Assembly (NCBI GenBank): GCA_018350325.1
Contig: JAEVLN010000022.1
Span: forward strand, 823,105 to 887,104
Direction of reading: 5' to 3'
DNA from: Globodera rostochiensis
Taxonomy: Eukaryota; Nematoda; Chromadorea; Rhabditida; Heteroderidae
Length of the DNA: 64,000 nucleotides
The translations under genes and the position numbers were made by a program. The notes beneath the pieces were generated by a model. It was not told where the DNA came from. It ran no database searches and worked only from the letters and a program-made list of their open reading frames with translations. This document shows positions 1-9,291 of this stretch, in pieces. Numbering within the stretch: the first letter of the stretch is position 1; each line of letters begins with the position of its first letter.

Positions 1-1005
1 AAAACGACTGCTTAATACCCCTACTTCTGCAAAAGAGGGAAAAGTCGTGTGAGCGGAATGGTGGACCATTGTCCGAAACGATTTCTTTTGGGAATCCGTA
101 GCGCGAAAAAAGCCACGTGAGCTGTGTGATCAGGAGTGGCGGCGAAGTGGTGTTCATCTTGATCACTTCCGGCCATTTGCTGTGTGCGTCCACTACCACC
201 AAATATTTGAATCCGTCGTTGCATGGCCCAGCGAAGTCCATGTGCAGTCGCTCGTAGACTGCTCCTGCAGATGGCCATGGCCGAAGCGGGACTTTCGGCG
301 GCGTTCTCGCTGAAAGCGCACATTCGGGACAATCCCTCACCCACCTTTCTATGTCGGTATCGATTCGGGGCCAATAGACGAACCGGCGTGCCAGGCTTTT
401 CATGCGCACCACGCCTGGATGGGTGAAGTGCAGGTACGTGAGGATTCGTCGTCGCAACGCCGTCGGAATGATGACTCGGCCGCCGAACAGAAGACAACCC
501 TGCACTTCGGTGATTTTCGCACGGTGAACAAAGTATGCGGCGAGTGAGGACGAAGCGGCCTCCTTGGGCCAGCGCGTGCGGCAGTGGTCGGAGACTTGGT
601 GCAGGACTTCGTCATGTTGCGTGCACTCTGCAACTTCCAAAGCTGAAATGGGAAGTTGTTCGATGTTTGAGTGGAAGACGTAGTCCACGGCGGAGGCGAC
701 AAAGTCCGTCTCTTCCGTGTCGTTTCCTAAATTTTGGTTGATTTCCGCGGACGCGATGACTCGTTCTTCGTCGTCTGCTTCTTTTTGCACGGCGATGAGT
801 CTGGATAAGGAATCAACCTGTCCAAAATTTTTGGTTGAAATGTATTGGATTTTGAAATCATAGTTAAGCAAAATCAGAGCCCATCTTTGAAGTCTTGACG
901 CTGTGTAGATGGGGATGCCGCTTTTGGCTCCGAAAATTGACAGGAGCGGCTTGTGATCGGTGAGCAATGTGAAGGGTCGGCCGTAGACCATTCGACTGAA
1001 ATTTC
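1..1005 (-). pseudogene. RNase H end and integrase part of the same gypsy element, out of frame with the upstream ORF
   Basis: On the minus strand, in a different frame from the upstream ORF, the rest of RNase H (LLTDHKPL motif) is visible from about 1005. It is followed by a connector and then the HHCC zinc-binding domain of integrase at about 460-330, with its two His and CPEC pair. The start of the DDE catalytic core comes next, with the first Asp in an LHMDFAG context near 240 and the second in VSDNG near 70. The third catalytic residue would lie beyond the left edge. No ATG-initiated product is expected. The segment was presumably part of the polyprotein before the frameshift. Confidence 0.75.
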
Positions 1006-3590
1006 TGAACTGCGAAAGTGAGAGCAAGGGCCTCTTTTTCGATTTGTGAATAGTTTTGCTCGGCGGAATTCAACGCGCGCGACGCAAACTCTATTACCTT
1101 TTCGCTTCCGTCAGAAAAGGTATGGGATATGCTCGCACCGTTACCGTAACGGCTTGCATCGGCGGCCACAACGATCGGCTTGTGCGGGTCGTATTGTGTG
1201 ATAATGAGATCCGATTGGAGGATCTGTTTTGCTTTCTCAAATGCTTGTTGTTGTTCCGAGCCCCAGTCCCATTTGGCGTCTTTCTTTAAGAGTGCATCCA
1301 GCGGGGCCCTGATCTCGCGCATCTGTTTGACAAAGCGCGAATAGTAATTTATTGCCCCCAGAAATGCTCGGAGCGTTTGAATGTCGGATGGCGCCGGCAT
1401 CAACCGGATGGCTGCAGAACGGGCCGGGTCTGGGCGGATGCCTTCCGCTGAAATGACATGGCCCAAGAATTTGAGCTTGGAGCACAGAAATTGACATTTG
1501 GACATTTTGACTCGCATGCCCCATTGGTCCAGACGCCTGAAAAGCTCGTGAAGAGCAGTGAAATGCTCGTGGACGGAGTTCGACGCTACGACGAAATCGT
1601 CCAAATAAACGAAAACGCCTTGTAGGCCTGCAACTAACTCATCCATAAGTTTCTGGAAAATGGACGGGGCGGACTTTATGCCAAACGGTAAACGTTGGTA
1701 TTGAAATAAGCCGCGGTGTGTGTTCAAACCAACCAGTGCTTTCGATTCGTCGTCCAGCTCCACTTGTAGATAGGCGTCGCGAAAATCGATTTGGCTGAAC
1801 ACCGATGTTCCGCGAATGCCATAGAAAATGTCCGCAGGGAGGGGCAAGGGGTGCCGATGGAGCTCGATGTTGTTGTTGAGTCCCGTTGAAAAATCGATGC
1901 ACACTCTGGTGTCGCCGGACCTTTTCTTAACTGCAACGATAGGGGCGGCCCATTTACTATAGTCAATTTGTTTGATGGCCCCGATTTTTAACAGCCGGTC
2001 CAGTTCGGCGTCCACGGCGTCACGGGCGCCATGGGGCACCGGCCTGGGCCTGCAAAAGACCGGGGTGGCATCTGGTTTCAGATGCAGGTGCGCCTTCATC
2101 TTCGTGCACTTTCCCAACCCTTCGCTGAAAACTTGGGGAAATTCGCTTTTTAAATGACTTGTCAGATCCCCGGCGTTGGTAGGCGCTGCTGTGACCATTG
2201 AAGAGACCGCCTCGGGAGGCAACGTGGTCGCGATTGGCCGGTGGAGAGCGTGTTCGAATGCGCGAATCCACGGCAGACCGAAAAGGTTGAGAATGCCCTG
2301 TGGGGTGACAAAACATTCGAGTTCAAGAGTGACGCCAGAGTACGTCACACTGCAAAGAAATGAGCCTGAAATTTCAAATTCTGCTCCGGAATATGATCTT
2401 CCTTTGCGTTTGACCCCGTTAAGGGGTGGCCTTCCTAATTTCTCCCATAATTGAGTTTGAATGACGGTGAGGCGGGATCCCGTATCAACCATTAGCGAAA
2501 CCATATTACCATTTATTGCACACTTCACCGTAATCCATTGTTCGTTGTCGCTGTCCATGCTCAGGACTGTCATCGAATCCAGTCGTTTGTTGCTTCCGTC
2601 TCGGGTGCGGTGTGGTGAACGCCATTCAGAGCCGCGCTGGGCAGGGCGTCTGTAGTTTGGACCATTTGGGCGTTTTGGGCAATCACTCATCCAGTGCATT
2701 GCTTTGCACCAGCGACATGGATAGGGCGGAGGCGCGTGGTGCTTGTTGGTGGGCTGTGTACGCGTTGCTGGTGAGCGGTGCTGGTTCACACTGTTGTGTC
2801 GCGACCGGTTTGGTGATTTGAACTGTTGACGGCCAACTCGCTCGCTCACGCGCTGTGGCCTTACTGAAATGGAATTGGTGACCGAATTAGAGCCCCCAGC
2901 CAGGTGAGAAAGCGCGGAGGCTGATGAGCGTAGAGTGAGGACCGTCCGGCACTCTTCGACAAGTGCCGAAAATTTGATTGCCGCGCCCTTCTGACGAGCG
3001 TCTTCCATCAACTTCAGACAGCGCTCCCGCAAATCTCTGTCTTCTTCGCCCAGTCCCGTGGTGAAGATGAGCGACTTCACTTCGTCGCGGGTTAGATCCA
3101 TTTTTGATTTCTCGCAGCTTGCGCTGACTTGTGTTGCAAAGTCGAGCGGGGACTGTGACGGTGCCTTTCTCATGGTGAATGTTTCGTATCTGCGCACAAA
3201 CAATAATTTGGTGCTACAGAATATTGTGTCCAATGATTGGACAGTGGCTGCGAAAGTAAGGTCCGTAGGTTTTTGTGGGAGAATTTGTTCAGAAAAGCGG
3301 ACATATTCCCGAGACCCTAGTTTACCGATAAGTAACCTGACTTTCATTGTGTCTGGGAGTGCACTTCCATCAGTTTCAATGTACGGTCCATAGCGTTCAT
3401 ACCATGTATGAAAGGTCTCGTCAGTCTCCGGGCTGTACATGAACTCTGAAACTTGGGTGTTGATGGTGGAGAACAGCTCTGCGTTCTGTTTTTCGGGCGT
3501 GATCATGGCTTGCAGTGCCTGTGAAAATTGGTTTTGTTGTTCCGCCTGAGCGGTCAACAATTGTTGCAAAAGTTGGACGAGGTCGGCCAT
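864..3590 (-). CDS. gag-pro-RT polyprotein of the gypsy-type element (frameshifted at its C-end)
   Basis: This single frame of 908 codons starts with ATG at 3590. Residues 1 to about 290 are gag-like and Gln-rich at the start. A zinc knuckle (CRWC...H...C) follows near residues 294-306. An aspartic protease motif (VDTGS) lies near residue 370. The reverse transcriptase covers about 500-700 and has the catalytic FVYLDD box and the LPFG motif. The RNase H start (VVAADAS) follows. Gag and pol are fused in one frame, as in mag/CsRN1-like elements of invertebrates. After the AVQKF segment the frame goes wrong: the expected RNase H continuation is read in another frame from about 1005 downward, so the last roughly 40 residues are out-of-frame. 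Function is self-propagation by reverse transcription, and this copy probably cannot complete it. Confidence 0.9.
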   Translation of the reverse strand: MADLVQLLQQLLTAQAEQQNQFSQALQAMITPEKQNAELFSTINTQVSEFMYSPETDETFHTWYERYGPYIETDGSALPDTMKVRLLIGKLGSREYVRFSEQILPQKPTDLTFAATVQSLDTIFCSTKLLFVRRYETFTMRKAPSQSPLDFATQVSASCEKSKMDLTRDEVKSLIFTTGLGEEDRDLRERCLKLMEDARQKGAAIKFSALVEECRTVLTLRSSASALSHLAGGSNSVTNSISVRPQRVSERVGRQQFKSPNRSRHNSVNQHRSPATRTQPTNKHHAPPPYPCRWCKAMHWMSDCPKRPNGPNYRRPAQRGSEWRSPHRTRDGSNKRLDSMTVLSMDSDNEQWITVKCAINGNMVSLMVDTGSRLTVIQTQLWEKLGRPPLNGVKRKGRSYSGAEFEISGSFLCSVTYSGVTLELECFVTPQGILNLFGLPWIRAFEHALHRPIATTLPPEAVSSMVTAAPTNAGDLTSHLKSEFPQVFSEGLGKCTKMKAHLHLKPDATPVFCRPRPVPHGARDAVDAELDRLLKIGAIKQIDYSKWAAPIVAVKKRSGDTRVCIDFSTGLNNNIELHRHPLPLPADIFYGIRGTSVFSQIDFRDAYLQVELDDESKALVGLNTHRGLFQYQRLPFGIKSAPSIFQKLMDELVAGLQGVFVYLDDFVVASNSVHEHFTALHELFRRLDQWGMRVKMSKCQFLCSKLKFLGHVISAEGIRPDPARSAAIRLMPAPSDIQTLRAFLGAINYYSRFVKQMREIRAPLDALLKKDAKWDWGSEQQQAFEKAKQILQSDLIITQYDPHKPIVVAADASRYGNGASISHTFSDGSEKVIEFASRALNSAEQNYSQIEKEALALTFAVQKFQSNGLRPTLHIAHRSQAAPVNFRSQKRHPHLHSVKTSKMGSDFA

Positions 3591-3854
3591 TATATTGATT
3601 TGTTTTGAACTTTATTTTGGATTGGTGGGAATGTGAAAGTGAAAGGGTTGTTACCCTTTGGCTTTCAGTGGCAATTGAATGAAAGTGTTTGAGATTGGCA
3701 GTTCCTTTCCCTGGTGACTGATATGAGGGTGAGAAGAGAGAAGGAGACTGTTTCCACACAATTTCGGCTTTAATCGATCGCTCGATAACGCCGTTGCCAC
3801 AAATCTTGTGTTCCACCGACTCGGCTGTTAATCGGATTGAACCGATAAGTTCAG

Positions 3855-4098
3855 CAGAACACCAACAATGTCGAACCCGATTTTCGCTTTACTCAGCTTG
3901 AGACCACTGAGAAACTTCCTTGGGGAGAGACAGATGGGGATTTGCAATGTTTTGTTAGCGTTAGATAAGGGGCCCGTGGAAGTAGCTTTTCGGATTGCCG
4001 ACAAAGCCGATTTCGTGCTCGAACGTCGCCTTTTGAGTGAGCACACCAAAATTTTAACTGTGGATGGGCGTCGCACTATTGTGTTTCAAGACAATTAG
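3855..4098 (+). CDS. possible last exon of an unknown gene
   Basis: An open frame follows a plausible splice acceptor (gttcag at 3849-3854) and contains an ATG at 3868. It ends at TAG 4096-4098, directly followed by an AATAAA signal (4099-4104). The 76 residues from the ATG show no family I recognise. The stretch has ordinary protein composition, with charged and hydrophobic residues alternating. A terminal exon next to a polyadenylation signal is suggestive. However, no upstream exon is visible because the retroelement lies immediately to the left. It could be a gene end stranded by that insertion, or chance. Confidence 0.3.
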
Positions 4099-4477
4099 AA
4101 TAAAAAAAGAATTGATTGAGTGCGGTCAAGGAACGCCTTTATGTGAAATTTTGGATAAAATTTGCCTTTGCTGACTGCGCCAGTTGTTGTGTATTGGGAT
4201 TACACAATTTATTTATTGAACGAAAATGAGATGGGTCAAGTTGGGGAATGAGGAATGAATTGGAGAGAGGCCCCGACGAGGGAAAACCGTCGGGTATATG
4301 TAGAGGGAATGGTCAGTGGCGGGTCAGACTCAATCGATAGGGGGTGACATGGGTGATAGAGAAAGGGAGAATGGGCACACATCGAATGAAGGGAAAGATC
4401 ACGTTTGTGGCGTGTGTGCCACACCCAACAGTTTGGAGCCACAATTTGGCGACGGGCGGCAGTTGGAAGATGCTTAC

Positions 4478-4814
4478 CTTTTACGGAAAACGTCCGTTAT
4501 GCCAAGGCCCCCCCCCCCCCCCCCCCCCCCTCTACTCCGTGCCACCGACCGACCAATTTGTCCGCCTCTTCCGCATTCATTTGCATTTGGCCCAGGCAGG
4601 CGGCCGTCGTCCACTCTTTGCTGAGCCCAATCTGTGCCGCCACGGCGGCCCATCGAAGACCCAACCGGACCTTTTGTGCATAAATCTGCTCGATCACCTC
4701 ATGGCGGGATTTAATTGGAGCGCTAAGTAGCTGAGCAGAGGAAATGTTTGCCATTTCAATGAAACTGCGTACGAATCTCGACTTATTCTCAATGGATTGA
4801 TCGATTAGCCCCAT
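4478..4814 (-). CDS. cyanate lyase (cyanase), first exon only; gene truncated in this window
   Basis: Cyanase converts cyanate and bicarbonate to ammonia and carbon dioxide. The ATG is at 4814; an internal Met (MANISS) is an alternative start. About residues 35-95 match the N-terminal helical domain of cyanases: a KxRLGLRWAAVAAQIGLS-type helix, then EWTTAACLGQ and MNAEEADKL. A C/G run at 4508-4530 then interrupts the frame. Beyond it another frame (LGITDVFRK) leads to a donor AAAAG|GTAAGC at 4478, so the run is either a real length change or an error in a homopolymer. The catalytic domain (Arg, Glu, Ser active-site residues) was not found in 3600-4470. Cyanases are typical of bacteria, fungi and plants. 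In animals they are reported in a few groups, including mites, as transferred genes. Either a broken gene or one with its second half left of the retroelement. Confidence 0.7.
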
Positions 4815-5392
4815 TTGTACATTCGCTAATCAACGAAAGCGTCATTTGTTGCTAAAACCTACAAGCCAAACACAGCTTCAATGGACCACAACTTTTTGTG
4901 GTCCATCTGATGGCTTAGGGTTTGCTTTCACTTTGCTGCTACTCATTAAGAGCTTTCGATTGATACCAAGTTTGTACGATTTGATTGGAGATGAAAGGAT
5001 TAAACATGGACGGATAGAGAATGGTCGTTGGATTCATATTTAAATTCTTGGCGATATGTTTTTCACAAATGATGAATAATTTTTTCTTTCTTTTTTGGCG
5101 TCCGTTGTTTGCTTGGCTTGTACAATTGTCCAGTAGTGGAAAAGTGATGATAATGAATAGTGCCCGGATTTATTTCCATCAGAAATGATCAAAATATACA
5201 TCACACCTTTTTGAGCTAAGTTCAACAACGCTTAATTGGACTATGAAAATGCATATACATAAATCCGGGCCTTAATAATGGATAGGAAATCCATTTAATT
5301 TTTGGAGGGTTGTTCTTTTTATTTGTTGTCGCAATGGATGTCTTATGCCGTTTAGGTGAATTATAAATTATTCTTTGTTTTGAATCGGCATA
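4815..5392. other. AT-richer intergenic spacer between divergent cyanase exon and Rpn9-ankyrin gene
   Basis: No credible coding sequence is seen here. It lies between the start of the minus-strand cyanase exon and the start of the plus-strand chimeric gene, so it should hold the promoters of both. I see no specific regulatory motif. Confidence 0.5.
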
Positions 5393-7546
5393 ATGACAGA
5401 GCAAAGAGTTGAGAACTATTTGAAAGACCAAACCGGCTCCGATAATCCGCTGGTGGCCAAGGGCTTCCAAAATTTGATGAATCTTTACACCAATGAGTAA
5501 AGAGTTGTGAATGTTTTGGCTTATTTACGACTTTTCAGGCTTTGGAACGAACTTTGGCAAGAATCGAGTCGACTCGTACGCGACATTGATTTTGTGCTGG
5601 CAGTCGACTTGCCCCAATTCTATGAGGTCGTCCATTGTGCAATTGTTATGAATTAACCCAAAATTCTTGTATACCATTTTTAAATCAAAAGGTTTCGGTT
5701 ACGTCTACATTCTTTTGCCAAATTTCTGCGAATTTTCAATAAAAAAGCGGCTGAAAATTAAACACTAGAGTAATTGGAATTTGAACGTGTTCCCCTTCAG
5801 GAGTTCATCAGAGATTTTGAACGTCGTATTGAGCCTCTACAGTTGGTTGAGCTGGTCACGCTCATTGCCGAGAACATTTTCTACACGGGTAACGTTTGTT
5901 CTTTTTAAGGCCATCAATTAATGTTCTGCAAATTGACAGACCGACAGAAGGCCTTCGATTTCTTGGACAATTTTGACAATGTAGTCAAACAGGACAACAC
6001 CGCAATTATTCGACTCCTGCTTACCAAATTACAGCTCCGACGTAAAGACACACCAACCCCCGTGGCGTCCACGTGCACGGACCTGCCGTTAGTTCGGGTA
6101 ATATCTGTCAAATATTCGCATTTTTCCTCTGGTTTTTGCAGCCTCATAACTCCTCAACGTGGGCGGATGCGTGCTCAAAGGGCCTTTTGGACATTGGTGG
6201 GTGTTTTTTTGATGAAACTTTCTAAAATTGGTTCAAACTGCAGAGAATTTTGCCTTTTGCTTAGGGCGGTTTGGATTTATATGATAAATTTTCCCCGTTT
6301 TTGCTAGGAAAAATAATTGTTGTCAAGATTGACATGAGTTCCGACGGTATTCTTTAATGTTCCTGTTAATTGCAGTCCAACACTTTGTGGAGAACGGTCA
6401 GGGAGTGGATGATACGGATGAGAAGGGTCTCAGTGGGCTGATGTATTCCTCTGAAGCAGGGAAGGTGGACGTTGTGCGCTTTTTGCTGTCGAAAGGCGCG
6501 CACGTTGATCGGACTACGCACGAAGGCAAGGGAATTTAAACAGAAAATGCCGTTTATAGATTACATTAGTGGCAGTCTTCTAAATCAAAAAATATTTTAA
6601 TTAGTTATTTAAATTTAAGGGGTTTCGCCGCTTCTCTTTGCAGCAAAAGGAGGGCATTTGGAGGTGTGCAAATTGTTGATCGCCAATGGCGCTGGTACCA
6701 ACCAGAAGTCGAAGGATGGCGAAACGCCATGGTTTGAAGTGTGCATGCGAGGACATCTGGACATCGGTCAGTTCAGCAGAATCAAAATTTTCAGAAAATT
6801 ATATTTCAAACCAGGGACATCGCCTAGATCGGTAAATACCCAACTCGCTACTTTGTCCCAACTCACTACCATTTTTTATTTCAAAAAGCACCGATTTTCT
6901 TTAAAAATGGTATTCGAATCCCCTCGATGAGACAAAACGAACGGTACCATTTTAGGCTCGAATAACAACGAGCTAAGTTATAGAGGTTTAAAGAAGTAGC
7001 GAGTCGGCGATTGGGTGTGATCCGCCTAGGCCCCCTCCCCGATAAAATTTTTTAGCTTAGTCAGTCTATTCAAACCGTCACTCCTCGTCCGTTGGTTTTT
7101 CGGAAATTTTTAATTACAGTCAAACACTTCGTGAATGAACGTCAAGACATTGAAGTTTCGGATATTCACGGTCACACCGGCTTGATGTATGCGATACGGG
7201 CAGAACAGTTGCGCGTAGTTCGCTTCTTAGTTGAAGAAGCGGCGGCGATTTACGATGCGCCTGATGTCCAAGGTGAGGGGCAGGAGCGGGGCAATACTAG
7301 GTCAATGCATAAAAAAGTCATCTTTTGGTCGTGGTATGTTAAAGTTTCTTTAAAAGGTAACTTTTTTATGCATTGACTTAGTAATGGACCACGTTGACTT
7401 TTAATAGAAAATTCTCGTTTTAAGGCCACACAGCATTGACCGTGGCTGTGGCAAAGGCAAATGTAAGTGAGAAGATTGCGCGTATTCTGGGTGTGTATGC
7501 TGAATCAAATGGCGAGGACAGCGAAGAGAGCGCCAACGGAAATTGA
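5393..7546 (+). CDS. Chimeric protein: Rpn9-like N-terminal part joined to ankyrin repeats
   Basis: Nine exons keep one frame: 5393-5496, 5539-5626, 5801-5888, 5940-6097, 6142-6196, 6376-6525, 6620-6766, 7120-7272, 7425-7546 (354 residues). Residues 1 to about 120 follow the start of the 26S proteasome lid subunit Rpn9/PSMD13. Landmarks are LYTNELWNEL, then FYEEFIRDFERRIEPLQLVE, then a KAFDFLDNF helix. Instead of the rest of the solenoid and the PCI domain, a short linker leads from about residue 150 into five or so ankyrin repeats (GLSGLMYSSEAGKVDVVRFL, GVSPLLFAAKGGHLEVCKLL, GHTGLMYAI, GHTALTVAVA). The tail is acidic. Intron 6 has a GC donor (GAAG|GCAAGG). Rpn9's N-terminal solenoid packs in the lid, and ankyrin proteins such as gankyrin/Nas6 are proteasome chaperones, so a proteasome-related role is conceivable but unproven. 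Two genes read as one is the alternative. Confidence 0.7.
6815..7035. repeat. degenerate fold-back repeat in intron 7 of the chimeric gene
   Basis: The left arm (CGCCTAGATCGG...CTCGCTACTTTGTCCC) and the right arm (GAAGTAGCGAGTCGGCG...CCGCCTAGG) are imperfect reverse complements. Read on the minus strand, the left arm contains GGGACAAAGTAGC. The same string is the core of the 22-bp array at 20391-20573. This looks like an old non-autonomous element that shares ends with other intronic repeats in this window. Confidence 0.5.
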
Positions 7547-8010
7547 ATTCAGAACGGCGATAAAGAATGACATTTTGCCATCTTGACACTCGGACAATTT
7601 TCCGTTTTTTTAGACCTTCACCGAGCAACCCCTCAATCCCGCGGAATTGATCTGACCCCAAACCAAATTGGGCAAAAACTCGCATTTTGTGTCTGTAATG
7701 TCGTTTCTAGTATGTTCTCTAAGATAGCTCAAACTTGCATTTTAAAAATACCTCGAAATGCAAGAGGTCATAAGTTTCTCTTCTTTTGTTTGCTTATTCA
7801 TATTTCTCCAGAGACAGGTTCAAAAAAGGCAAAATGATGATTTTACATCGATTATTGTGTAACAAGAAATGTTTTTGGGTTGAAAAATCTGTGCATTCTT
7901 TAGAGGGGGGAAAGAGGTGTAAGAAACTGAGAACAAAAAGTGATTTGTTTTGACTGTCATTAGGGCTCAGGTCGCCGTCGTGTAGACGGCCTCAGCGCGG
8001 TCGAAAGTTG
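7547..8010. other. 3' flanks of two convergent genes
   Basis: No coding signal is seen. It lies between the stop of the Rpn9-ankyrin gene and the stop of the minus-strand methyltransferase. A short perfect hairpin (GCCGTC-gtgta-GACGGC, about 7974-7990) lies just past the methyltransferase stop. Confidence 0.5.
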
Positions 8011-9291
8011 TCATCGGATGGAACGCGTCAATTGCACCATTTTCCTTGGCGCAATGTCCGCCTTGGGCGATGTCCAACGAATGTGCGCGTCGAACGTGCC
8101 CTTCGTCTTCAGCAGGTCCAGCCATGCTGGCAGGTTACCAGTGCAATCGCAAGCAGTGTAATGGGAGCGAGAAGAGAACAAACTGAATGCCGGGAGAGGC
8201 TCATTAATTACTCCGCGCTTGTGCGACGTGCCATCGGCAAAAAAATGCAATTTGAATCAATTTTATATGATAGTGGGGGGTAAGGCAGATTTGGAGCGCA
8301 CCCGCCACCGTTTGCATAACCCGCTGCTTTACAATTTGTACTCACATAATCCCTTGTGGGCTCAACACGTCGTCCAGCATCTCATGCATTCGCTCAAACT
8401 CGCCCTCGTCCATGTTGATCAGCTCGGGAGCTAAGATCACTTCGAACCTGGAGGGGAGGGTGGGGGAGGAGTTAATTGAAGGATTAAATTGAGGGGCCTT
8501 TACTTTTGTCCTCCCATTGTTTGTTTGAACGCGTCGAAGTCTCCGGCAACAAATTTGCACAGACTGCGCGGCACGTTGTTTCGATGGAGTGTCGGCTTTA
8601 CCACGGTGTCCAGCTTGGCCATGTCCCAGCTGTACACACACAACGACTTGGCCCCCCGACGGTACGCAAACGCCGACGGAAGTCCGGTGCAGAAGCCGAC
8701 CTGCGCGAAAAAAGGAGGAATGCTCATTGACTATACTTTTGTCACTCGTCTTCGTTACTCTTAGCATAAACATCACCCAAAAGTTTCGGAAATAAATCCC
8801 GGAATCGGAATTCCCGAAACTAAAATTAAAACCCGGTTATGTCCAGCAACAAAAAGTGCCGAAAAGCATTTTCCATTTAAATTACCGATGCCTATGCTCA
8901 AAATTGGACTCACCTCCAGAACGCGTTTGTTCTCGAACAGCTCCGTCTCGTTGTCCACCTCCACCGCACAGTCCAACACGTCACAAAAGTCCAAGACGCC
9001 CTCCCATCGGTCAATCTCGTCAATGCCTGTGAAGGGGACGGAATGAATGCCGTCCGTCAAAGTGCCAGAATTAAAAAAGACACCTCCACCGCCGTTGGCC
9101 GTGCTCAGTTTCCTCCTCGGATGGGTCGGGATCAACGTTTGGTCGCCGTTGGTCACGGTGGCCAGTGCCGTGCTGTACCGTTGCGGAACCACGTAGGCCA
9201 GCATGGAGCCCGAGTCCAACGAGTACTCGCAGTTTACCGTCTCCTCAGCGTTGCACAACAGCTGTTGTTGCAGAGAGTCAATGAACACCAT
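8011..9291 (-). CDS. METTL18-like (protein-histidine) methyltransferase
   Basis: Four exons in phase: 9291-8914, 8700-8504, 8447-8346, 8182-8011, giving 282 residues, close to the usual METTL18/HPM1 length. Family landmarks are DRWEGVLDFCDVL (the WE..FDL helix ahead of the SAM domain), RVLEVGFCTGLPSAFA (motif I), a CKFVAGDFDAF strand, the FEVILAPELIN stretch (equivalent to DLILTSETIYN) and a closing SRSHY near residue 229. METTL18 enzymes methylate a histidine of ribosomal protein L3 with S-adenosylmethionine. Motif I is unusual: the second Gly of GxGxG is Cys, which could weaken cofactor binding. The ATG at 9291 is preferred. An upstream in-frame ATG (9396) would add a Phe-rich extension not typical of the family. 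It is divergently arranged with pde-2 across a 5-kb spacer. Another seven-beta-strand methyltransferase of the METTL21 group is the alternative. Confidence 0.75.

Larger units (their letters stand above)
1..3590 (-). mobile_element. Ty3/gypsy-type LTR retrotransposon, partial, runs off left edge
   Basis: The minus strand carries gag, protease, reverse transcriptase, RNase H and integrase in that order, the order that defines Ty3/gypsy elements. The integrase part still runs at base 1, so the 3' end and 3' LTR are outside the window. No LTR can be identified because only one end is present. I found no convincing primer-binding site between 3590 and about 3850, although the 5' LTR should lie there. 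The element sits left of a truncated cyanase exon (4478-4814). That allows, but does not prove, that it split that gene. One frameshift near 1000-1010 makes this copy defective. Confidence 0.9.

Noticed and set aside
3591..3860. 5' LTR and primer-binding site of the gypsy element
   Set aside because: This is where they should be, but only one end of the element is in the window. No TG...CA boundary next to a tRNA-complementary stretch was convincing.
7974..7990. Hairpin just after the methyltransferase stop as a transcription terminator
   Set aside because: Intrinsic hairpin terminators are a bacterial mechanism; in a nematode gene this is probably chance.
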